From: Acidobacteriota bacterium
Lineage (GTDB): Bacteria > Acidobacteriota > Terriglobia > Terriglobales > Acidobacteriaceae
DNA length: 6,746 nucleotides
Reading direction: 5' to 3'
Assembly (NCBI GenBank): GCA_021781075.1
Contig: JAJXXN010000140.1
Coordinates: forward strand, 1 to 6,746
Shown in pieces: positions 1 through 5,370 of this stretch (positions are counted from its first letter, which is position 1; each line of letters starts with the position of its first letter). The notes under the pieces are model-generated. The model was not told the origin of the DNA. It did not search any database and was given only the letters and a program-made list of their open reading frames with translations. Made by a program: the position numbers and the translations under genes.

Positions 1-2
1 TA

Positions 3-710
3 ATTGCCCTGTTGTACGCGATATTTGCCACGGAACCGGAGCGCGGCGCCTGTGACCACATCCGCGCCACGGCAGACCGAAGCACGGTGCGCGGGCTGTT
101 TCGCAACCCGGCATTCCTCACTGCCACATTCGGCCTCGCCGCGCTTACTTTTGCCATGGGCGGCATTTCAGCCTGGGTCCCCACCTTTCTTAACCGCATC
201 ACAGGCCTCGAACTGGGCCGGGCGAACCTGTTGATTGGCGCAATCACCGTCGTTGACGGCATTGCCGGCACCCTCACCGGAGGATGGATTGCGCAGCGCT
301 GGCTCGGGACAAACCATCGCGCGCTCTATCTGCTTTCCTGTTGGAGCGTACTACTTACACTGCCCTTCGGGGTGCTCGCCTTCTTTGGCCCGCATCAACT
401 CACCGTGCCAGCGCTCTTCATCGCCGAGTTCTGTCTTTTTCTTAACACCGGCCCGTTGAATGCCGCTGTGGTCAATTCAGTCGCAGCGCCGGTGCGCGCC
501 ACGGCAATATCGATCAACTTGTTCGTCATCCACTGCTTCGGCGACACCTTCTCGCCACAGATCATCGGCATCATCAGCGACAAGACAAAAAACCTGGGCA
601 CCGCATTGGGTTTCACCCTTGTTGCATTGGTTGCATCCGCATTCATCCTCTTGCTGGGGTCGCGTTTCGCGCCACCTCTCGATGAGACGGCGGGGGCGGC
701 GGGAACCTGA
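3..710 (+). CDS. MFS permease, Spinster-like, C-terminal half (5' end outside window)
   Basis: This is the C-terminal half of a major facilitator superfamily transporter, an inner-membrane secondary carrier; the substrate cannot be told. The frame is open from the window edge. The first codons (ALLYAIFA) read as the end of TM6, so the TTG at 12 is an internal Leu codon and not a start. An EPERGA stretch follows, typical of the central cytoplasmic loop of Spinster-like MFS proteins. Six hydrophobic segments then fit TM7-TM12, beginning near FGLAALTFAMGG, LLIGAITVVDG, LYLLSCWSVLL, ALFIAEFCLFL, AISINLFVIHC and LGFTLVALVAS. The NTGPLNA and RATAISINLFVIHCFGD stretches resemble the conserved TM10-TM11 region of that group. 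The GGWIAQRW copy of loop motif A (279-302) has Gln where Asp is usual. The TGA stop at 708-710 lies 2 bp from the stop of the convergent neighbour. Family assignment is firm; the Spinster subgroup is from memory. Confidence 0.88.
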   Translation: MALLYAIFATEPERGACDHIRATADRSTVRGLFRNPAFLTATFGLAALTFAMGGISAWVPTFLNRITGLELGRANLLIGAITVVDGIAGTLTGGWIAQRWLGTNHRALYLLSCWSVLLTLPFGVLAFFGPHQLTVPALFIAEFCLFLNTGPLNAAVVNSVAAPVRATAISINLFVIHCFGDTFSPQIIGIISDKTKNLGTALGFTLVALVASAFILLLGSRFAPPLDETAGAAGT

Positions 711-712
711 TC

Positions 713-1255
713 TCACTTCACTGGTCGCGCCTCCTGCTCGCGGGAGTTCATGAAGCTGCGCGGGCGGCCCTGTGGCAGCAGGTTCGGGTCACGCACCGCC
801 GTACGGTCGCTTGAGCCTTCAAATCCACGCGCAAGCCGGGGGTTGGGCCTGAACTTTTCCGGCCCGCCGTAAAATTGCCGCGCCTGGTTGATGATCATCC
901 CGGCGCGTCCATGCATGGGACGCACAATGCCGCGCACGTGAACGTCTTCATCGCGATACCGGAACAGCTCGCCTACATCGGCGCGGTCTTCCTTGTAGCT
1001 GACAAAGGTGAAATAGCATTTTGCATCTGGCGTGTCCGCGGAGCAAATGTCCAGGTAGCGCGTCCCATCCGGCAGTTCAATCACATCATAAATATGCGCG
1101 GAGACACACACGTCTTTATTGGGCATTTTGGCTGCCTGCTCCGGTGTGACGCAGGGCTTTTTTTTGTCCTTCGCGTTTGCCGGCGCGGTGGAAAAAAGTG
1201 CCAGCAGGATGAGTGCCGCAACGTGGTCCCGGCAGAATTGAATCCCATGCTTCAC
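713..1255 (-). CDS. Small secreted four-cysteine protein, possible OB-fold
   Basis: A 180-residue protein of unknown function. Residues 1-28 look like a Sec signal peptide: K2, H3 and R9 in the n-region, the hydrophobic stretch VAALILLALF, and probable cleavage after ANA28. A lysine-rich start to the mature chain (KDKKK) follows. The core, about residues 48-128, alternates short beta-like segments (VCVSAHIYDVIE, TRYLDICSA, CYFTFVSY, EDVHVRGIVRP, GMIINQARQF). This is reminiscent of exported OB-fold domains, but that is pattern recognition only. Four Cys (35, 50, 71, 80) could form two disulfides after export. The tail from about 131 is Pro/Arg-rich and probably disordered. The start is GTG; no good Shine-Dalgarno is seen upstream, but the signal peptide begins there. 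An opposite-strand frame over the same DNA (875-1312) has no such features and is treated as a shadow. The gene is divergent from the DUF4440 gene and convergent with the MFS gene. Confidence 0.8.
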   Translation of the reverse strand: MKHGIQFCRDHVAALILLALFSTAPANAKDKKKPCVTPEQAAKMPNKDVCVSAHIYDVIELPDGTRYLDICSADTPDAKCYFTFVSYKEDRADVGELFRYRDEDVHVRGIVRPMHGRAGMIINQARQFYGGPEKFRPNPRLARGFEGSSDRTAVRDPNLLPQGRPRSFMNSREQEARPVK

Positions 1256-1304
1256 CGAAACAGGGTAGCGCGCAAAATCGAAAATGGAAATGGAATTCCG
1301 CGCC

Positions 1305-1331
1305 TTGGATAAGTTACAGAAGGACTATAGT
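1305..1331 (+). promoter_or_regulatory. Candidate promoter of the DUF4440 gene, giving a leaderless or near-leaderless mRNA
   Basis: A -35-like TTGGAT (1305-1310) and a -10-like TATAGT (1326-1331) are separated by 15 bp, which is short. Initiation 6-7 bases after the -10 would fall at about 1338, the A of the gene's ATG, so the transcript would have no leader. This agrees with the poor Shine-Dalgarno: the only candidate, AGAAGGA at 1318-1324, ends 13 bases before the ATG and lies upstream of the predicted transcript start. The -10 sits inside the perfect palindrome ACTATAGT (1324-1331), so the minus strand also reads TATAGT and could serve the divergent secreted-protein gene. No -35 is seen for that direction. 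Prediction by eye only. Confidence 0.4.
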
Positions 1332-1337
1332 AGACCC

Positions 1338-1763
1338 ATGAGTGACGCGCATCCATTTACCCATACCGCGCCCGAAGCAGCCGGAGTGCTCGAGGAGATC
1401 AAGCGCCTGGAGCCCATCTTTCATTCCACGCGCTTTGGCACAACAAGGGAAGAGTTTGCCGCGCGCATGGCGCCGGAGTTCTGGGAGGTGGGCGCGAGCG
1501 GGCGCCGTTACAGCCGCGATTTCATCCTGGCCAATGCCGAAGCGATTGCCTCAGCCAATGGGCAGCAGGCGGGCTGGACGGCGAGTGGACACGCCCTGCG
1601 CGAGCTCGGCCCTGAAACCTACCTGTACACCTACACGCTCGATCAAGCAGGGCGCCTCAGCCGGAGAGCCACAATCTGGCGGCGCGTTGAAGACCAGTGG
1701 CGGATTCTCTACCATCAGGGTACGCTGGCCACGGGCTTGGAGGATGACACAACGCCGGCCTGA
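1338..1763 (+). CDS. DUF4440 / NTF2-fold (SnoaL-like) protein
   Basis: A 141-residue single-domain protein with no signal peptide or membrane segment, so probably cytoplasmic. The pattern fits the DUF4440 branch of the NTF2-like superfamily: a first helix (EAAGVLEEIKRLEPIFHS), then EFAARMAPEFWEVGASGRRYSRDFIL at about 38-63. In that stretch the 'F.E.G.SGR.YSRD' signature marks the family. A final beta strand pair follows (ETYLYTYTL; then RRATIWRR and WRILYHQGTL, about 108-130). Members are small cone-shaped alpha+beta domains that bind small ligands or act as enzymes, and the function is rarely known; none can be assigned here. The ATG at 1338 was chosen because family similarity begins there. 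The frame stays open upstream to an ATG at 1284, but those residues look like non-coding spacer. The stop is 3 bp from the ispG stop on the other strand. Confidence 0.82.
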   Translation: MSDAHPFTHTAPEAAGVLEEIKRLEPIFHSTRFGTTREEFAARMAPEFWEVGASGRRYSRDFILANAEAIASANGQQAGWTASGHALRELGPETYLYTYTLDQAGRLSRRATIWRRVEDQWRILYHQGTLATGLEDDTTPA

Positions 1764-1766
1764 AAG

Positions 1767-2984
1767 CTATTTGCCGTAATGGCTGGCCACGTACTCGTCC
1801 AGGATGGTTTTGAACTCGTTGACGATATTGTCGCCCCGCAGCGTGGTGACAAGTTTGCCATCCACATAAACCGGGGCCTTGGGCTCTTCAAAGGTTCCGG
1901 GCAGGCTGATGCCCAAATTGGCGTGCTTCGATTCGCCGGGTCCGTTCACCACGCAACCCATGACCGCCAGCTTCAACTCTTCCACTCCAGGGTACTTCTT
2001 GCGCCACTCGGGCATGGAGGTGCGCAGGTAGTTGGAGATTTGCTCGGCCAGCTCCTGGAAGTAGGTGCTGGTGGTGCGTCCGCAACCCGGACAGCTTGTT
2101 ACCTGTGGCATGAAGCTGCGGATGGATAGGGACTGAAGAATCTGTTGTGCCGCCTGCACTTCTTCTGTCCGGTCGCCGCCGGGTTTCGGCGTGAGGCTGA
2201 CGCGGATGGTGTCGCCGATGCCGGCCAGCAGCAGAGGGGACAATCCCGCGGTTGAGGCAATGAGTCCCTTGGCTCCCATTCCCGCCTCGGTCAGCCCGAG
2301 ATGGAGCGGGTAATCGCATCGCGCCGCAAGGCTGGTGTACACATCAATGAGATCACGCACGCCCGACACCTTGGCCGAGAGGATGATTTGGTCATGGCGT
2401 AGCCCGTATTTCTCCGCTGCTTTGGCCGAATCGAGCGCGCTGGCCACCATGGCTTCAAGCATGACCTCGCGCGTGGGCAAGGGGTTGGCGCTCTTGGAGT
2501 TTTCATCCATCATGCGGGTGAGCAGCGCCTGGTCCAGGGAGCCCCAGTTGACGCCAATGCGGACAGGCTTTTGGTTTTCAACCGCGCACTCGACCATGGT
2601 GCGGAAGTTGTCATCATCCTTGCGGCCAATGGACACGTTGCCGGGGTTGATCCGGTACTTGGCCAAAGCGCGTGCGGTGGCGGGGAATTTTTTCAGCAGA
2701 ATATGGCCGTTGTAATGGAAATCGCCGACGATGGGCACGCGCAGGCCGCGCTTGTCCAAGCCCTCGACAATTGCCGGCACAGCCGCGGCGGCCTCTTCCG
2801 TGTTCACTGTGACGCGGACAATTTCCGAGCCCGCCATGGCGAGGGCGGTGACCTGCTCAATGGTGGCGGCGGCATCGGCCGTGTCGGTGTTGGTCATCGA
2901 CTGCACAACAACCGGGACTTCCCAGCCGACGCGGACATTGCCTATCTGCACGGTGGGTGTTTTTCTACGCTGTATCTCGGGCAT
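1767..2984 (-). CDS. ispG: 4-hydroxy-3-methylbut-2-enyl diphosphate synthase (IspG/GcpE)
   Basis: IspG is the [4Fe-4S] enzyme of the non-mevalonate (MEP) isoprenoid pathway. It reductively opens 2-C-methyl-D-erythritol 2,4-cyclodiphosphate to HMBPP in the cytosol. The 405 residues begin with the family N-terminus (RRKTPTVQIGNVRVG, VVVQSMTNTDT, near 6-35). A TIM barrel follows, with GDFHYNGHILL (88-97), RINPGNV (111-117), VRIGVNWGSL (141-150), LHLGLTEAG (228-236) and GIGDTIRVSL (255-264). The cluster ligands are visible: C298 and C301 in CPGCGR, C344 in GCVVNGPGE, and E351. The C301-C344 gap is 43 residues against 32 in the E. coli enzyme as recalled, owing to a longer helical segment. All catalytic positions are intact. 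The ATG is preceded by AGAGG (2990-2994) with a 5-base spacer. No other isoprenoid gene is adjacent; the divergent neighbour is the Sel1 protein gene. Confidence 0.97.
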   Translation of the reverse strand: MPEIQRRKTPTVQIGNVRVGWEVPVVVQSMTNTDTADAAATIEQVTALAMAGSEIVRVTVNTEEAAAAVPAIVEGLDKRGLRVPIVGDFHYNGHILLKKFPATARALAKYRINPGNVSIGRKDDDNFRTMVECAVENQKPVRIGVNWGSLDQALLTRMMDENSKSANPLPTREVMLEAMVASALDSAKAAEKYGLRHDQIILSAKVSGVRDLIDVYTSLAARCDYPLHLGLTEAGMGAKGLIASTAGLSPLLLAGIGDTIRVSLTPKPGGDRTEEVQAAQQILQSLSIRSFMPQVTSCPGCGRTTSTYFQELAEQISNYLRTSMPEWRKKYPGVEELKLAVMGCVVNGPGESKHANLGISLPGTFEEPKAPVYVDGKLVTTLRGDNIVNEFKTILDEYVASHYGK

Positions 2985-3053
2985 TGGAACCTCTGGGGTG
3001 TTTGCTCTTCCAGTTTACAACCGGAAGGAAAGGGGATGGAATACAAGCCACGG

Positions 3054-3071
3054 CGGCAAAATATCTTGCCG
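3054..3071. promoter_or_regulatory. 18-bp near-perfect palindrome, possible operator
   Basis: CGGCAAAATATCTTGCCG reads the same on both strands except at one base pair of positions (3060/3065). The arms are CGGCAA and TTGCCG around an AT-rich centre, a geometry usual for a dimeric helix-turn-helix repressor or activator. It lies in the divergent spacer between ispG and the Sel1 gene. Its right arm falls where the -35 region of the extended -10 promoter at 3088-3096 would be. A second, widely spaced inverted pair overlaps its right arm: CAACCGG at 3018-3024 and CCGGTTG at 3069-3075. The identity of any binding protein is unknown. A small RNA hairpin is an alternative reading, but it lacks a U-run. 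Confidence 0.4.
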
Positions 3072-3087
3072 GTTGAAAAGTGGTTCT

Positions 3088-3096
3088 TGCTACAAT
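3088..3096 (+). promoter_or_regulatory. Extended -10 promoter candidate for the Sel1-repeat gene
   Basis: TGCTACAAT contains a five-of-six match to the TATAAT hexamer (TACAAT, 3091-3096) preceded by the TG-N extended -10 motif. Upstream TTGCCG (3066-3071) is 19 bp from the hexamer and TTGAAA (3073-3078) only 12 bp, so neither is an ideal -35; extended -10 promoters can work without one. Initiation near 3103 would leave a leader of about 50 bases before the TTG start at 3153. No equally convincing promoter was found for ispG on the other strand of this spacer. Confidence 0.4.
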
Positions 3097-3138
3097 CCAC
3101 CTAAGCCGAGCCATTACTGTGCTTTTTCCAAAACAAAC

Positions 3139-3142
3139 GGAG
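3139..3142 (+). promoter_or_regulatory. Ribosome binding site that fixes a TTG start
   Basis: GGAG (extending to GGAGA) lies 10 bases before the TTG at 3153. There is no in-frame ATG near the signal peptide, and the other candidates (TTG at 3165, GTG at 3174) are too far from this site, so TTG 3153 is the preferred start. Confidence 0.55.
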
Positions 3143-3152
3143 AATTGAACTG

Positions 3153-4346
3153 TTGAAGCAAAGGTTGACGAGAGTGCGCGCGGGCAATTTGAAAGTCGCC
3201 TTGATTGGCTGTGCGCTGTCGCTCTCCGCACCGCTTGCATCACTTTGCGCGCAGCCTGCCGGCGTGTCCACGCTGCGGCAGGTGCTTGCCGACCGGCCGG
3301 CGATGCGAAGCTACATTGACAATCAGGGCCACAAGAGGCAGGTAACCGAGCAGGATGAGATTTTTTTGGCCGCCGCGGAGTTGTTGTCCAATGATGGCGG
3401 CGCCGGGCAGGTGGACTGGAGCAACTCGCCGCCCGATAAGCAATGCGAAACCGCGGATCATGAGATTGCATCCGGCGGGCGCAGGGCGACAATCCGCATT
3501 GGGCTGGTTGAAAAATGCAACCCGCGTGAAGGCCAGCCGCTTGGTTTTGAAGTCCTTTGGCAGGAGCTTTTCTATGAACTCTTCAATATTCAAAATGACC
3601 CGGGGTTTATCGTCCTCGTAAAGGAAGCATCAATTGGCAAATATTCAGAATGTGAGTTCACCGTGGCCAGCACCAGGCTGGAATATTATGCCGAGCAAAA
3701 ATTATCAGATTTTTACAAGCAGGTTTTTTCCTCGTGGGCTTCGGCGCATGGCTTTGAAACCAATGAGAAAGACTGGGTGACGAGCATCAAGCCAACCTAC
3801 GAGGAATGGATTGCCCAGTACAAGGACCCGAACAGTTACCCATGGGATTATTGGGGCAAGTATTTCAACCAGACCATCGTCCCCTATCTGGACCGCGCGG
3901 GTATCCCTACCCCCATGCGAAGCTGCAGGGAACTGCAAATGGCCATGACGGTTCAACAGGTTCCTGAAGCGGCGGTGCATGCCGCAACCGAGGCAAACGA
4001 CCGCGGCGTTGAATATTGGAACATGAGGGATTACAACCATGCATTTTCAGAGTTCCAAAGGGCCTGCGAGGGAGGAAATCTTGCCGGCTGCTATGGGCTG
4101 GGTGTTTTGTACGCCTACGGCGATGGCGTGGCGCAAAATTATCCAAAGGCCATCCAACTGTACCAGCAATCGTGCTCAGGCGGTGAAATGCAGGGCTGCG
4201 ATTTTTTGGGCGACTTGTATAAGAATGGCTTTGGCGTCAGAAAAGATATGATGCAGGCAATTGACTTGTATGACAAGGCCTGTAAAGGCGGATTGAACCA
4301 GGGATGCCAGGATCGCGATGCGCTCTTGAAGGTCGTGAACCACTGA
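3153..4346 (+). CDS. Secreted Sel1-like repeat protein with unrecognised N-terminal region
   Basis: A 397-residue exported protein. A basic n-region (KQRLTRVR, GNLK) and hydrophobic core (VALIGCALSLSAPLA) form a signal peptide with likely cleavage near LCA33. The LASLC sequence is a poor lipobox, so a lipoprotein is less likely. Residues of about 40-270 match no family I recognise. This part is rich in aromatic residues (for example WQELFYELFNI and YPWDYWGKYF) and has Cys at 98, 122, 167 and 258. The C-terminus, about 280-387, carries Sel1-like (alpha/alpha, TPR-related) repeats of the cysteine-rich kind. They include ACEGGNLAGCYGLGVLY and SCSGGEMQGCDFLGDLY, then a shortened ACKGGLNQGC. The pairs C305/C313, C341/C349 and C377/C385 are each 8 residues apart with an exact 36-residue period, as in disulfide-stapled Hcp-type proteins. 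Sel1 repeats usually mediate protein-protein contacts. The gene has more AT-rich stretches than its neighbours, which may hint at accessory origin. No enzymatic function can be assigned. Confidence 0.85.
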   Translation: MKQRLTRVRAGNLKVALIGCALSLSAPLASLCAQPAGVSTLRQVLADRPAMRSYIDNQGHKRQVTEQDEIFLAAAELLSNDGGAGQVDWSNSPPDKQCETADHEIASGGRRATIRIGLVEKCNPREGQPLGFEVLWQELFYELFNIQNDPGFIVLVKEASIGKYSECEFTVASTRLEYYAEQKLSDFYKQVFSSWASAHGFETNEKDWVTSIKPTYEEWIAQYKDPNSYPWDYWGKYFNQTIVPYLDRAGIPTPMRSCRELQMAMTVQQVPEAAVHAATEANDRGVEYWNMRDYNHAFSEFQRACEGGNLAGCYGLGVLYAYGDGVAQNYPKAIQLYQQSCSGGEMQGCDFLGDLYKNGFGVRKDMMQAIDLYDKACKGGLNQGCQDRDALLKVVNH

Positions 4347-4347
4347 G

Positions 4348-4392
4348 TCCTGAAGGCCGCGTGCTCAACAAGGGTCCAGCAAGCCTCCGGGA
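4348..4392. terminator. Weak dyad between two convergent genes, possible shared terminator
   Basis: TCCTGAAGGC (4348-4357) can pair with GCCTCCGGGA (4383-4392), giving a 10-position stem with one A/C mismatch and one G-U pair. Inside it, TGCT (4362-4365) can pair with AGCA (4378-4381). The dyad fills the 48-bp gap between the stop of the Sel1 gene (4344-4346) and that of the isomerase gene (4395-4397). No T-run follows on either strand, so it is not a classical intrinsic terminator. It could be a 3'-end-protecting hairpin or chance. Confidence 0.25.
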
Positions 4393-4394
4393 GT

Positions 4395-5357
4395 TCATGC
4401 CCACCATGCCGCAACCGGCTTTTCCTTGAGCAGAACACGGGAAAGCATGGCAACGGCTGAACTCAAGCCTTCGCGTGTTGAAGCCAGCGCGTCTTCGTGT
4501 TCAATGCTCAAGACGCCATCATAGCCGGCCATGCGCAGGGCGGAGACGATCCCCTTCCATTCAATCTCATCGTGACCCCAGCCAACAGAGCGGAATGTCC
4601 ATGAGCGGGCATTGATCTCACGGTAGTTTTTTGTGTCAAGCACGCCATTGCGGCTGCAATTGTGCCGGTCCAGCAGGAGGTCCTTGGCGTGAAAATGATG
4701 AATCGCGCCGTCCAGCTCGCGAATGGCCGTGGGAATGTCAATGCCTTGCCACCACAAGTGGCTGGGGTCAAGGATGATGCCGATGGAATCCCCGGTGAGA
4801 GTGCGCAGGCGCAAAAGTGTCCCTGGGTTATAGACGCAAAATCCGGGGTGGGCTTCGAGGGCAATGCGAACACCCGCCCCCTCGGCCAGCCTTGCAATGG
4901 ATTGCCAGTAGGGAACCAGGCGTTCGTTCCACTGCCATTCCAGCATGTGGACAAACTCAGGCGGCCACGCCGCCGTGATCCAGTTGGGTGTTTTGTCCTC
5001 AACGTTGCCACCCGGGCAGCCGGAAAAAGCAACCACCGTTTGCACCTGCAGCGCTTCTGCTAGTTCGATGGTGCGCCGCAGCAGGCTGTCATCCTGTTGC
5101 GCAAGGCCTGCATCCGGGTGCAGGGGATTGCCATGGCACGAAAGGGCGCTGATGCAGATTCCACGGTCAGCCAGCTTTTGCAAATATCCCTGCCGCTTCT
5201 CTCGTGATTCAAGCAGGCTCCAATCAATGTGGGCCGACCCGGGCCATCCTCCCGTACCAATTTCCAGCATCTCAATCTGTGGATAGTGCCTGAGCTCATC
5301 GAGCAGCTCATCGAATGTCAGATGGTTGTAGATCGGTGTAAACAGGCCCAGCTTCAT
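4395..5357 (-). CDS. Sugar phosphate isomerase/epimerase family protein (xylose isomerase-like TIM barrel)
   Basis: A 320-residue cytoplasmic TIM-barrel protein of the AP-endonuclease-2/xylose-isomerase-like superfamily, whose members isomerise or epimerise sugars and cyclitols with a divalent metal. The first strand is at the N-terminus (KLGLFTPIYNHLTFDELL), then EMLEIGTGG (29-37) and CISALSCHGNPLHP (68-81). The likely metal ligands are E168 (ALEAHPG), D197 (IILDPSHLWW), H223 (HFHAKD) and E286 (SIEHED). The Asp-to-His distance of 26 equals that in D-tagatose 3-epimerase as I recall it. Between H223 and E286 there are 63 residues rather than about 35, from an inserted segment (about 227-265) that includes NGVLDTKNY and WTFRSVGWGHDE. 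The start at 5357 is supported by a strong GGAGGAG 6 bases upstream and by family similarity beginning there. An in-frame ATG at 5420 adds 21 unlikely residues. It lies 115 bp after the Gfo/Idh/MocA gene, probably in the same transcript. The substrate is unknown. Confidence 0.88.
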   Translation of the reverse strand: MKLGLFTPIYNHLTFDELLDELRHYPQIEMLEIGTGGWPGSAHIDWSLLESREKRQGYLQKLADRGICISALSCHGNPLHPDAGLAQQDDSLLRRTIELAEALQVQTVVAFSGCPGGNVEDKTPNWITAAWPPEFVHMLEWQWNERLVPYWQSIARLAEGAGVRIALEAHPGFCVYNPGTLLRLRTLTGDSIGIILDPSHLWWQGIDIPTAIRELDGAIHHFHAKDLLLDRHNCSRNGVLDTKNYREINARSWTFRSVGWGHDEIEWKGIVSALRMAGYDGVLSIEHEDALASTREGLSSAVAMLSRVLLKEKPVAAWWA

Positions 5358-5363
5358 CTTCTG

Positions 5364-5370
5364 CTCCTCC
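5364..5370 (-). promoter_or_regulatory. Strong ribosome binding site for the isomerase gene
   Basis: GGAGGAG on the minus strand, 6 bases from the ATG at 5357, decides this start over the in-frame ATG at 5420, which has only a weaker GAGG upstream. A small hairpin, AACCGCC-TGC-GGCGTT with one bulged C (5372-5387), sits immediately upstream of it in the mRNA. Confidence 0.7.

Noticed and set aside
875..1312. Open frame of 145 residues on the plus strand
   Set aside because: It lies opposite the secreted-protein gene, which has a good signal peptide and a coherent composition. The plus-strand translation shows no domain pattern, and its high His/Arg/Val content is typical of a shadow frame.
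1284..1337. Upstream ATG at 1284 as the start of the DUF4440 protein
   Set aside because: No ribosome binding site precedes it, the added 18 residues overlap the candidate promoter, and family similarity begins after the ATG at 1338.
3018..3075. Inverted pair CAACCGG / CCGGTTG as a hairpin or attenuator
   Set aside because: A 7-bp stem with a 44-base loop is weak and lacks a T-run; only the tighter 18-bp palindrome inside it was kept as a candidate site.
2571..3104. Open frame of 177 residues on the plus strand over the ispG 5' end
   Set aside because: It is antisense to unmistakable IspG sequence and runs through the divergent spacer with no domain signature.
2965..3492. Open frame of 175 residues on the minus strand
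   Set aside because: It crosses the ispG start, the promoter spacer and the Sel1 signal peptide region. The translation is Arg/Ser/Pro-rich with no recognisable family.
4508..5032. Open frame of 174 residues on the minus strand in another phase within the isomerase gene
   Set aside because: It overlaps a well-conserved TIM-barrel coding frame on the same strand and has no domain pattern of its own; a frameshift is not needed to explain the isomerase.
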